Source of the DNA: Paraburkholderia phytofirmans OLGA172
Lineage (GTDB): Bacteria > Pseudomonadota > Gammaproteobacteria > Burkholderiales > Burkholderiaceae
Length of the DNA stretch: 64,000 bases
Reading direction: 5' to 3'
NCBI RefSeq assembly: GCF_001634365.1
Contig: NZ_CP014579.1
Coordinates: 1,302,001 to 1,366,000, forward strand
Position numbers and translations under genes: made by a program. Shown here piece after piece: positions 48,055-56,606 of the stretch. The notes under the pieces are model-generated. The model was not told the origin of the DNA, ran no database searches, and was given only the letters and a program-made list of their open reading frames with translations. The first letter of the stretch is position 1, and each line of letters starts with the position of its first letter.

Positions 48055-48249
48055 ATGACCTCACTCAAGGAAATGCCGCTGCTTGAACTCGGCGCTAAAG
48101 ATCTACCCGCTTACTGTCCAAACCCGCAGATGCCGCGCTGGAGTGCCCATCCCCGTGTGTTCCTCAATGTCACCCATGGCGAGACGCGTTGCCCGTACTG
48201 CGGCACGCGCTACCGGTTGCGCGATGGCGAAATGGTGAAACACCGTTAG
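48055..48249 (+). CDS. zf-CHCC zinc-finger protein (NDUFS6-like) linked to complex I
   Basis: 64 residues. Zinc ligands C21, H32, C46 and C49 in AYCPNP, SAHPRVFLNV and CPYCGTRY match the CHCC pattern of the zf-CHCC family, whose mitochondrial member NDUFS6 is a complex I assembly/accessory subunit. It starts 65 bases after nuoN on the same strand. No strong ribosome-binding site is visible. A role in assembly or stability of this complex I is suggested by family plus location, not proven. Confidence 0.82.
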   Translation: MTSLKEMPLLELGAKDLPAYCPNPQMPRWSAHPRVFLNVTHGETRCPYCGTRYRLRDGEMVKHR

Positions 48250-48576
48250 GCAGCACCACGGCACGTCGAGTTCTGCGAGCCGCATTCCGGCCTTTCCGCG
48301 CAAAACAGCGAGAATTCCAATCTGGCCTACTGTCACGGAAATCCCGGACAGATTCTGGTTGTGCTTGCGGGAGAAGTACCTTGCCGCCTGAAGTTTGTGA
48401 GGAAGCGACTCACTTTCGAGGCTAAACGGTCGTTCAGCGCCCGGTCTGCCACCGAGAATACTGCGAAGCGTGCAGGGCGATTGTTCGTAATTGATAAGTT
48501 CTCTATTAAACGCGTCGAGCTTTTTCGCGTGCCCGTTTCTGACTAAACTGAAGCACTACCGTTTGATGCAAGATAG
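48250..48576. other. Gap after the complex I locus
   Basis: About 330 bases without a supportable gene. None of the genes I would expect after nuoN on a main chromosome is present. No terminator hairpin followed by a T-run was seen. Its base composition is less GC-rich than the nuo genes. Confidence 0.4.
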
Positions 48577-48783
48577 CGCTCCGCATATCTGGAAGATACT
48601 ACGGCAGCACTGGGAGTTCTGATTGCCTTCGTGGCCGCGCTCCTTGGCAGTCCAACACTGATAGGCAGCATGTCCGACGCGTTCGTCAGCGCCCAGGCGA
48701 AGTCCGGCCAGAGCGTTGGATCCCAATCGGCGTCATCAACCGGCGGCGCTTCGGAATTTCATCGAGCTTCTTCCATCGACTAA
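48577..48783 (+). pseudogene. Possible C-terminal fragment of a membrane transporter
   Basis: A rightward frame open from 48577 to TAA 48783 contains one strong transmembrane segment (AALGVLIAFVAALLGSPTLI) and a hydrophilic Ser-rich tail (QSVGSQSASSTGG). It has no start codon at its head and resembles the last helix of an MFS or similar permease. It marks the right boundary of the nuo block. Family assignment is tentative. Confidence 0.35.
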
Positions 48784-49284
48784 CACAAGCGTTGCGGACG
48801 TCGACGTCGCATGGTCAGACTGATGAGTTTTCGCTTCAAAAATGAGAGTGTCATCATCACAAAAGGAAAAACGGTTGAAACGTGCTGGCGCAGCGCTCGA
48901 CTGGTCCCCCGAACGATTCATCAGTCGATTCCGCGAAACCCGGGAGTACATGGATGAAGAAAGTCGATGAGACAAGTGAGAAGCTTCTCTTGAGCGCGCG
49001 TCAATCGAGTCTTGATCATCTTATGGCTCAGCGGGGAATGAGACAGTTGGCGTCAAAACTGAACGATGCGCTGCGGCCACTTGATATAAGCGCGGCACAG
49101 TTTTGTCTACTTAGTCTGCTGTACCGGGACGACGCTCCGAACGCCTCGGAACTGGCTCAGGAGATGCAAAGCGAGACCGCACATGTGTCGTCGCAACTGA
49201 GCGTAAGCGATCGTTCATTGACGCCCTATCGCCACGCGCCCGGAGAGGCGACGATAGTGTCCACTTAAATCGGAGGTGGACACT

Positions 49285-49779
49285 ATGGCAGCAGACAGCA
49301 GCGATCTGAACGAGCGCCTGGTAGCAGGCTTTGAGCGAGGCGGGCGCCGCCGGCGCTTCGATCCACAGGCCAAGCGTGAACTGGTACAGGCGTGCTTGCA
49401 GCCTGGCGTATCGGTTGCAAGGATGGCGCTGGAGCACAAGTTGAATGCGAACCTGCTGCGCAAATGGATCAGCCAGCATCAGCAGGAGCAAGGCGGGCAC
49501 GTTGCGACGACCGTGACAGGAAGCGCGATGCCGGCGTTTGTGCCGGTCGTCGCGGTGGACCGAATCGAGAGCGTCCACACGAAGCCTGAGCATGTCACGC
49601 TCGCGCCGACGCGCCCAGAGCCTGACCGTGCATTGCCATACACGCCGGCGCCATCGAGACTGATGGCGGAGTTGCCCAACGGCATCACGCTCAGGCTCGA
49701 GTGTGCCGGACAGGACGCGACGCTGGTGTCGGTGATGATCGAAACGCTGGGGCGCTGCGATGTTCCGGCTCGACGCTGA
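49285..49779 (+). CDS. tnpA: IS66 accessory protein TnpA
   Basis: 164 residues; GGAGG nine bases before ATG 49285. An N-terminal helix-turn-helix (GRRRRFDPQAKRELVQACLQ, SVARMALEHKLNANLLRKWI) is typical of IS66 Orf1/transposase-8 proteins. Its end overlaps tnpB by 20 bases, suggesting coupled translation. Needed with TnpB and TnpC for transposition. Confidence 0.92.
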   Translation: MAADSSDLNERLVAGFERGGRRRRFDPQAKRELVQACLQPGVSVARMALEHKLNANLLRKWISQHQQEQGGHVATTVTGSAMPAFVPVVAVDRIESVHTKPEHVTLAPTRPEPDRALPYTPAPSRLMAELPNGITLRLECAGQDATLVSVMIETLGRCDVPARR

Positions 49780-50110
49780 CCTGAAGGTGTACGTCCATCG
49801 CGACGCCGTGGATTTCCGCAAGAGCATCACGGGTCTGTCGGCCCTGGTTGAGCAGGCGCTGGGACTCGATCCGTTCGCCCGGGCCGTCTATGTGTTTCGC
49901 AACCGGCGGGCCGATCGCATCAAGTTACTCATGTGGGAGCGCAACGGCTTCTGGCTCATGTTGAAGCGCCTCGAGGCTGACCGTTTTATATGGCCACGCG
50001 AAGCGGCCGTACTTGAGCTGACGGTAGAGCAACTTCATTGGCTTCTTGAGGGCATCGACCTGGCGGCGATACGCAAGCATCCGGCGCGGCACTATGCCCG
50101 TGTCAGCTGA
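49760..50110 (+). CDS. tnpB: IS66 accessory protein TnpB
   Basis: 116 residues with the Orf2 signature DFRKSITGLSALVEQALGLDP, FRNRRADRIKLLMWERNGFW and an RFIWP segment. Full length. It overlaps tnpA at its start. Biochemical role is not settled for the family. Confidence 0.95.
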   Translation: MFRLDADLKVYVHRDAVDFRKSITGLSALVEQALGLDPFARAVYVFRNRRADRIKLLMWERNGFWLMLKRLEADRFIWPREAAVLELTVEQLHWLLEGIDLAAIRKHPARHYARVS

Positions 50111-50207
50111 TGGCGTTCGCTGGGGTGTAGCTCAGACGCGACAGAGGACGGCGACGTTACAAATTTACGTAAACCCACGGCGCCTCGGGATTCGCTATGG
50201 TTACGCC

Positions 50208-51809
50208 ATGACACGCGCTTCTGTTCAACCCGCTTCGATCACCGCCGAGGAACTCGCCGCGCTCATCGCCGAGCGCGATGCGGTGCTTGCTGAACGCGAC
50301 GCGTTGCGTGGCGAACTGCGGGTAACGAAGGTCGAGCGCGATCTTCTGAAGGAGCAGCTCAAGGCGTTCGAGCGCCGGCTGTTCGGGGCGAAGAGCGAGG
50401 CACGCAGCGCGGATCAGCGTGATCTGTTCCTGAACGAGGCGGAAGCGCTGGCGCCGACGGCGGCGACGCTCCCGGCTCAGGAAGACGAAGTCGACAGCAC
50501 GCCGGTGGCCGGCCACCGGCGCAAGAAGTCCGGACGCAAGCCGCTCGATCCGGCCTTGCCGCGCGAGGTGATCCGCTACGAACTCTCTGAAGAGGAGCGC
50601 ATCTGCCCGCACGACGGCAGCGTGCGGGTGGAGATCGGCGTCGAGGTCAGCGAGCAGCTCGACATCATTCCGCAGCAGGTGCGGGTGATCCGTCATGAGC
50701 GCGTGAAGTATGCGTGCCCGAGCTGTGATCAAGGCATGAAGGCCACGCCGGCGCGCTCGCGCATCATCCCGAAGGGGTTGTTCACTGAAGCGGCGCTGGC
50801 GTGGTTCGTCATCTCGAAGTTCGTGGACGGCTTGCCGCTGTATCGAATCGCTGCACTGCTGCGGCGCTTCGGCGGCGATATCTCGCGCAATACGCTGGCA
50901 GCCAGCGTGGTGCGCCTGGGCGAAGCGGTGCAGCCCGTCATCAACCTGATGCGTGATCATCTGCTGGACAGCGAGATCGTGTTTGGCGACGAGACCACGG
51001 TGCAGGTTCTCAAGGAGCCCGGACGGGCCCCGCAGACGAAGAGTTACATGTGGGCGCAAATGAACGGCAGCGGGCCGCCGGTGCGGCTGTTCAGTTATGC
51101 GCCCGGGCGCAGCAAACAGCTGGGAGCGGACCTGTGGGTCGGCATGCGCCGTGGCGCCGTGCTGATGACCGATGGCTATGAGCCGTATAACGCGATCGCC
51201 AGCGCGAACGAACTCGTGCATTTAGGATGCTGGGCCCATTGCCGCCGCTACTTCGTAGAAGCCGAGGCGGTCTTGCCCAAAGAGGCGCGTGGCCGTCATC
51301 AACCCGCGACGCAGTTCATCCATCTGATTGGCAAGCTGTACGCGGCGGAGTCGCGTGCCAGCGAAAAACCGCATCGGCGGGCGCGGCTGCGCCGACGCTA
51401 TAGCCGCGCGGTGCTCGCGCAAATCAAAGCGTTACTGGATCATCACCTCGAGACGACTGCACCCAAGGGCTTGCTGGGCAAGGCGTTGAATTACCTGGCC
51501 GGGCAGTGGCCCAAGCTGAACCGCTATGTCGAGAACGAAGCGTGGCCCATCGACAATAACCCTTGCGAAAATTCAATCCGACCCTTCACGGTAGGCCGCC
51601 GCTCCTGGCTCTTCGCGGACACGGTGGGCGGGGCGAAAGCGAGTGCCAACCTCTATTCGCTCGTTGAGTCGTGCAAGGCCAATCGCGTCGACATCTACCG
51701 CTACCTGACTGATCTGTTCAAGGCGCTGCCCTACGCAAAGAGCGCCGACGACTACGAGGCGCTGCTACCCTGGAAGCTGGGCAAGCGGGAGCACGAAAAA
51801 AACGTCTAG
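50208..51809 (+). CDS. tnpC: IS66 transposase TnpC (DDE)
   Basis: 533 residues from ATG 50208. An N-terminal coiled coil (RDAVLAERDALRGELRVTKV, LKEQLKAFERRLFGAKSE), a zinc-ribbon (CPHDG...YACPSCDQG), then the DDE_Tnp_IS66 domain with Asp in FGDETTVQVL, Asp in LMTDGYEPY and Glu in NPCENSIRPF. Catalytic residues are all present. Confidence 0.95.
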   Translation: MTRASVQPASITAEELAALIAERDAVLAERDALRGELRVTKVERDLLKEQLKAFERRLFGAKSEARSADQRDLFLNEAEALAPTAATLPAQEDEVDSTPVAGHRRKKSGRKPLDPALPREVIRYELSEEERICPHDGSVRVEIGVEVSEQLDIIPQQVRVIRHERVKYACPSCDQGMKATPARSRIIPKGLFTEAALAWFVISKFVDGLPLYRIAALLRRFGGDISRNTLAASVVRLGEAVQPVINLMRDHLLDSEIVFGDETTVQVLKEPGRAPQTKSYMWAQMNGSGPPVRLFSYAPGRSKQLGADLWVGMRRGAVLMTDGYEPYNAIASANELVHLGCWAHCRRYFVEAEAVLPKEARGRHQPATQFIHLIGKLYAAESRASEKPHRRARLRRRYSRAVLAQIKALLDHHLETTAPKGLLGKALNYLAGQWPKLNRYVENEAWPIDNNPCENSIRPFTVGRRSWLFADTVGGAKASANLYSLVESCKANRVDIYRYLTDLFKALPYAKSADDYEALLPWKLGKREHEKNV

Positions 51810-52224
51810 GTCAAGTCTGCGGGAGGGACGTGCTTCGCTGATCGCTTACAACTGAGCATCCTGACGCGTAGAGCGTTGATTGCGAGTGCACCGAGGCGAG
51901 CTGATTGTCGCGGTCGAAGGATTATGCTCACGCCCCACGGCACTTCGATTCTTGCTCAGGCAATTCCTCTCTGGTTGAAGGCGAACGAGGAAGCCGCGCG
52001 TTCAATATCCACCGCCCAACTCAGGCAACTACGTTTGCTGACATCAATGCCGTCTGGTCTTGATGATGCGAGCCGTTGCGCGAACGTTCACCGCGCTACG
52101 GACGGTGCTGCGGACCGTCCGGAAGCCGAGGCGTCAACGTCTCCCTAAGTATCGATTGCGCCGCACTGGTCGATTGCGACAGTCACACCGAATTTCACGA
52201 TTGAAAACCACACGCACTTACGTT

Positions 52225-53082
52225 CTACGGCTGGCCATAGTCATACACACCGTGCCCCGTCTTTCTACCAAGCTTCCCCGCTGCCACCATTTCCCGCAAG
52301 AGTGGGCAGGCACGATACTTGGAATCCCCGAAGTCGTTCAGGAACACGTCCATCACGGATAGACAGACATCGAGGCCGATCAGGTCTGCCAGGGCTAGCG
52401 GGCCAAGGGGTTGATTCGCACCCAGTCGCATCCCGGCGTCGATTTCCGCTGCTGTTGCAACATCTTCCGCTAAAACGAAGAAAGCTTCGTTGATCATCGG
52501 GATGAGAATGCGGTTGACTACGAACCCGGGCGAGTCCTTCACGGCAATCGGCGCCTTGCCGAGATACTGTGTCAGTTCTCGAACAGTCTCCGCTGTCTCG
52601 GGGCTGGTCTGCAAGCCTCGAATGACTTCGACCAGCGGCATCAGGGCCACCGGGTTGAAGAAATGCATGCCAATGAAGCGCTCGGGGCGCTTGAGCGTTT
52701 CGCCCAAGGTTGTTATCGAGATCGATGAAGTGTTCGTTGCGATGATCGTGTCAGGTCGCACCTCGGATTCGATTTGCCGGAGAATGCGGACCTTTAGATC
52801 AGTGTTTTCGCTAGCCGCTTCGATGACGATATCGACATTTGCGAGCTGTCGATAATCCATCGAAGTCTCGATACGTGCGAGCGCCGCCTCGCGCACTGAT
52901 GCGGAGAGCTTCCCTTTCTCGACCAGCCGAGAGAGGCTGACGCTCAACGTCGCAAGGCCCTTGGTGAGCGCCGTGTCGGTGACGTCGATCAGGACGGTCC
53001 TGAAACCAGCGACTGCGGCAATCTGGGCAATGCCATTGCCCATGGCGCCAGCGCCGACGACTCCGACGGATTCGATTTTCAT
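52225..53082 (-). CDS. 3-hydroxyacyl-CoA (3-hydroxybutyryl-CoA) dehydrogenase
   Basis: 285 residues. NAD Rossmann motif GVVGAGAMGNGIAQ, catalytic His in GMHFFNPVALMPLVEVI and SPGFVVNR in the C-terminal helical domain. It oxidises an L-3-hydroxyacyl-CoA to the 3-oxoacyl-CoA. Last gene of the leftward CoA cluster. Similar to PaaH/HbdA; the in vivo substrate depends on the cluster and is unknown. Confidence 0.93.
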   Translation of the reverse strand: MKIESVGVVGAGAMGNGIAQIAAVAGFRTVLIDVTDTALTKGLATLSVSLSRLVEKGKLSASVREAALARIETSMDYRQLANVDIVIEAASENTDLKVRILRQIESEVRPDTIIATNTSSISITTLGETLKRPERFIGMHFFNPVALMPLVEVIRGLQTSPETAETVRELTQYLGKAPIAVKDSPGFVVNRILIPMINEAFFVLAEDVATAAEIDAGMRLGANQPLGPLALADLIGLDVCLSVMDVFLNDFGDSKYRACPLLREMVAAGKLGRKTGHGVYDYGQP

Positions 53083-53264
53083 GGCTGTTCCTTTCTATCG
53101 GCGCCAAACACAACGCCTGTTCGGTTTTTGAGCACCGGAGCGATGCCTTGCCTGGGGCCCGTCTCCGGGGAAAATTGCTTCGGAAAGCTGATCGATCACG
53201 GTATACGACTTGAAGGCCCGGATGCGTTCGCGAGCAGCGCACGGCGGTGCCGTGCTTCCGAACC

Positions 53265-53735
53265 TTAAGCGGGGCGACCGGCCAGCAACCGCTTCGCGGT
53301 GTACGAAAGAACGCGCTCGTCACGCTGATTCAACACGTCGATGCGGCTCGTCACGACTGCACGATTGTTTTTGGATGTAGGTTTCACTTCCTCGACCTCC
53401 ACAATCCCGTAGATCGAATCGTTGACGAGAACCGGGCCGTGAGCCTTAAGCGTCAACTCCAGCAGTGCCAGACCGGTGCCTTGGATCATCGTCTGGAATA
53501 GCAGCCCTTCAATCAGGCCGCTCGTCAGCGCGGCGGGGACCGCACGGCCACGGATGGCGCCGTGCTCGTAGTCTGCGTCGATAAAAATGGCCTCGAGCAT
53601 GCCAGTCACCGAGATGAAATTGACAAGATCGGTCTCGGTCACGGTGCGGCGATAGGTGCGAAAGCGTTGACCGGCCTGAATCTCCTGCCAGTAGAAGCCG
53701 CGGCCTAGCAACTGGGTGTCTTGTTGGGTACTCAT
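53265..53735 (-). CDS. MaoC-like hotdog protein with altered catalytic motif
   Basis: 156 residues from ATG 53735. It has the hotdog fold of MaoC hydratases (ETDLVNFISVTG, RGRAVPAALTSGLIEGLLF), but where R-hydratases have a GDxNPxH-type Asp/His pair this protein reads GMLEAIFIDADYEH, so the usual catalytic His is not in place. It may be a related acyl-CoA hydratase subtype or a thioesterase-like binding protein. Position next to the dehydrogenase supports a CoA-thioester role. Confidence 0.75.
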   Translation of the reverse strand: MSTQQDTQLLGRGFYWQEIQAGQRFRTYRRTVTETDLVNFISVTGMLEAIFIDADYEHGAIRGRAVPAALTSGLIEGLLFQTMIQGTGLALLELTLKAHGPVLVNDSIYGIVEVEEVKPTSKNNRAVVTSRIDVLNQRDERVLSYTAKRLLAGRPA

Positions 53736-53853
53736 ATTTACTCCGGATAGGTATATGGCTAGCGACATCGCCCGCAGTCGATTCTGCGGGCGATGTCGCG
53801 TTGGCGAAGCACTGCATTCGAATCGCGATATCTTTGATATCGTGAAAGCTGAA

Positions 53854-55041
53854 CTAGAATCTGACGCGCAAACCGGCGGTAACGGCTAGCTGGTATCGCG
53901 AATTGGAGCCTGTTGGACCGCCCACGTTGTCGATCGATGCCGTCAGGGCGTCGCCCAGAGCTTTCTGATAGACGGCGGCTACGTATGTCGATGTACTCTT
54001 GCTAAGCGAGTACTGGGCTCCTGCATTTATCTGCGCCCACCGAGGATGAGTCCCATCCGTGATGTTCGCGATGCTCGGGGCTCCACCCACCTTTCCGTCG
54101 CTGTAGATGAATGCAATACCGGCGAGAAACGCTGGAGAGATCTGATATTTCGCATTGACTTCATAGTTCGAGAGAGAAAAGTTCGAGTGGTCAACGTATC
54201 GCAACTTGGCCAGGGTGTACGCGAACCCAAACGTCGCCGCATCCCATTGGTACGCCACGCCTGCTCCGGTGACGTCCTGCGTCTTGACCGGGCGCGTGTA
54301 GAAGATGTCGGTGGCGCTCGAGTAGTCGCCGACGATGGCGCCAGCCGTATTGGTGCCCCCCGTACTTCCGGCCGAAGGGCTTGAGAGGTGCAGGTGGCCA
54401 GCCCCCAGCGTTAAAGCACCTGCGGCATAGCTCGTCCCAACGCTCCACGCGCTATTGTTGGAGAAACCGGTGCCCGTTGAACCCGCAGCCTGATTGCTGA
54501 AAGCGTACAACCCGCCGATGGCAAGCCCGCGATAGGTCGGACTGGTGTACTTAACCGAATTGTTGATGCGGAACGTGGTGTAGAGGTTGTCGATGTCACC
54601 GACGTGAGCGCCATATTGTGTCGCCCATTGTCGGGATGAGACAAAGGGTCCGACGAAATCGACGACCGAGTCGTACTGCCGACCGAAGGTCGCCGTCCCC
54701 AGATTACCGTTGGCCAGTCCAACAAATGCCTGGCGGCCGAACAAACGAGCGCCTTGCAACTGGGTCCCGCTCGAGACGCTGAAGCCGTTCTCGAGCACGA
54801 AGACCGCGGAATTGCCTCCGCCCAGATCCTCGACCCCTCGAAATCCCCATCGGGACGGAGCACTGATGCCGGATGTTTCCTGTATCTTGCGGGCGCCGAT
54901 GGCTCCTGGCTTACTGGCCACGTTGTTAACATAACTGATACCTGCATCAACCAGACCGTAGAGCGTCACGCTGCTTTGTGCGCAGGCTGACGCACTAGCC
55001 AGTCCGCTGGTCGCAAGAAAAATCGCCTTCCTCAATTTCAT
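53854..55041 (-). CDS. Gram-negative trimeric porin
   Basis: 395 residues with signal peptide (MKLRKAIFLATSGLASASAC) and mature start QSSVTLYGLVDAGISY. Typical strands (WGFRGVEDLGGGNSAVFVLE, GRQAFVGL) and C-terminal Phe (LRVRF). It lies within the leftward catabolic cluster between a CoA-transferase and the MaoC-like gene, so it probably serves outer-membrane entry of the cluster substrate. Confidence 0.93.
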   Translation of the reverse strand: MKLRKAIFLATSGLASASACAQSSVTLYGLVDAGISYVNNVASKPGAIGARKIQETSGISAPSRWGFRGVEDLGGGNSAVFVLENGFSVSSGTQLQGARLFGRQAFVGLANGNLGTATFGRQYDSVVDFVGPFVSSRQWATQYGAHVGDIDNLYTTFRINNSVKYTSPTYRGLAIGGLYAFSNQAAGSTGTGFSNNSAWSVGTSYAAGALTLGAGHLHLSSPSAGSTGGTNTAGAIVGDYSSATDIFYTRPVKTQDVTGAGVAYQWDAATFGFAYTLAKLRYVDHSNFSLSNYEVNAKYQISPAFLAGIAFIYSDGKVGGAPSIANITDGTHPRWAQINAGAQYSLSKSTSTYVAAVYQKALGDALTASIDNVGGPTGSNSRYQLAVTAGLRVRF

Positions 55042-55202
55042 GCATGTCCCCTGTGAAGCGTTATAGTTAAATATCGATACAGCAATGTGCCGTTGGTCTC
55101 GTGACGACCTCGGCGGCGAAACAGTTCACTTCAAAAACCTGCGGTGCCGGCAATGCCCCGCCTGACACCGCGTACAAATCGAGGCGGCGGCTAAATGGCC
55201 CT

Positions 55203-56423
55203 TCAGATCACGGAGTCCTGGCGTAACGCCGCGATTCGTTCATCGTCATAGCCCAGAACGGCGCGCAGAACGTCCGTTGTATGCTCGCCGAGCTGGGGCG
55301 GGTGGGTGAGTGCCTGAGGCGGCGTCGCGCTCATATTGATCGGGTTGCGCACCACCTTCACTGTGCCGCCAGAGGGATGGGGCAGGTTGACTTGCAGTCC
55401 GCGCGCCACCACCTGATCGTTCTCGAATACTTCGCCGAGATCGTTGATTGGACCGCATGGGACGCCAGCGGCTTCGAGCGCGGTGATCCATTCATGCTTT
55501 CCACGCACGCGGACCATCTCCGCCAGAATCGGCACCAACGTGTCGCGATTGCGCACGCGTGCCGGATTGGTGGCGAAGCGCTCGTCGTCAGCGAGCTCCG
55601 GCCGGCTGCCGGCCTCGACGAATTTGCGGAATTGCCCGTCGTTGCCGACCGCGACGATGATCCAGCCATCGCTGGTCTGGAAGGTCTGGTAGGGCACGAT
55701 GTTGGGATGCGCATTACCCCACCGCACCGGCGGCTGGCCACTGGCGAGAAAGTTCGAGTTAACGTTCGCGAGCATGGCAACCTGCACGTCGAGGAGTGCC
55801 ATGTCGATGTACTGACCTTCGCCGGTGCGGTCGCGATGCGCGAGCGCTGTCAGCACGGCGACGGTTGAGTACATACCGGTCATCAGATCGGTAATCGCTA
55901 CCCCTGCCTTTTGCGGTCCACCGCCTGGCAAGCCGTCGCGCTCCCCAGTGATGCTCATGAAGCCGCCGATTCCCTGGATGATGAAGTCATAGCCCGCGCG
56001 CTGCGCATAGGGTCCAGTCTGGCCAAAGCCGGTCACCGAGCAATAGATGATGTCGTGCTTGACTTCCTTGAGCGACGCGTAGTCGAGGCCATATTTCTTC
56101 AACTGGCCGACCTTGTAGTTTTCCAGCACCACGTCGCTTTGCGCGGCCAGTTCGCGGATGATGCGCTGCCCTTCGGGCGTGGCGATATCTACCGTTACCG
56201 AGCGCTTGTTGCGGTTCGCGGCGAGATAGTAGGCAGCCTCGCGCGTATCTGCGCCGTCCGGCGTTTTCAGGTATGGAGGGCCCCAGTGACGCGTGTCGTC
56301 GCCTACCTCCGGGCGTTCGATCTTGATGACGTCCGCGCCGAAGTCGGCGAGCGTCTGTGCGCACCAGGGGCCGGCGAGCACGCGGGTGAGATCCAGTACA
56401 CGGATATGATTGAGAGCGCCCAT
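55203..56423 (-). CDS. CaiB/BaiF family III CoA-transferase (first copy)
   Basis: 406 residues. The start MGALNHIRVLDLTRVLAGPW and GADVIKIERPEVGDDTR are typical of the class. The catalytic Asp is in VAITDLMTGMYS. It moves CoA between carboxylic acids via an aspartyl anhydride. It precedes the porin gene and follows the MFS importer. A second, divergent copy is at 59397-60632, so the cluster may activate one acid and recycle CoA from another. Confidence 0.93.
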   Translation of the reverse strand: MGALNHIRVLDLTRVLAGPWCAQTLADFGADVIKIERPEVGDDTRHWGPPYLKTPDGADTREAAYYLAANRNKRSVTVDIATPEGQRIIRELAAQSDVVLENYKVGQLKKYGLDYASLKEVKHDIIYCSVTGFGQTGPYAQRAGYDFIIQGIGGFMSITGERDGLPGGGPQKAGVAITDLMTGMYSTVAVLTALAHRDRTGEGQYIDMALLDVQVAMLANVNSNFLASGQPPVRWGNAHPNIVPYQTFQTSDGWIIVAVGNDGQFRKFVEAGSRPELADDERFATNPARVRNRDTLVPILAEMVRVRGKHEWITALEAAGVPCGPINDLGEVFENDQVVARGLQVNLPHPSGGTVKVVRNPINMSATPPQALTHPPQLGEHTTDVLRAVLGYDDERIAALRQDSVI

Positions 56424-56606
56424 AATTGGTCGAAATTTTACCGGTTAGTAATGCTATTTATATGACGTGGCGGCGTCGCGTAGCTAGCGTAAAGTGCCCT
56501 GGCACGGAAGCCGACTTCTGGAATTAAAAGGTGGCGCCGGGCTGGCGCGCAAAGTTCTGCGCGACATTCGGTTCGCTACCGGGTAGTGCCATCGCGGTCG
56601 GCGGCG

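Larger units (their letters stand above)
49203..51849 (+). mobile_element. IS66-family insertion sequence, 2647 bp, with 8-bp target duplication
   Basis: Ends begin GTAAGCGATC (49203-49212) and its exact complement GATCGCTTAC (51840-51849), with weaker pairing further in. Flanks are identical AACTGAGC at 49195-49202 and 51850-51857, the 8-bp duplication expected for IS66. It carries the three standard genes. Perfect duplication and intact genes suggest a recent insertion. Confidence 0.95.
48954..52148 (+). pseudogene. marR-family gene split by an IS66 element
   Basis: Codons from ATG 48954 (GGGAG upstream) encode MKKVDETSEKLLLSARQSS through the first helices (AAQFCLLSLLYRDDAPNASE) to SSQLS at 49202. 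The IS66 element follows. The frame resumes at the second target-site copy (51850) as ILTRRALIAS, wing remnant GRRIMLTPHGTSILAQAIPL and ends at 52148. Removing the IS and one duplicate restores one frame of about 180 residues. The DNA-binding domain is broken, so the regulator is inactive. Confidence 0.85.
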
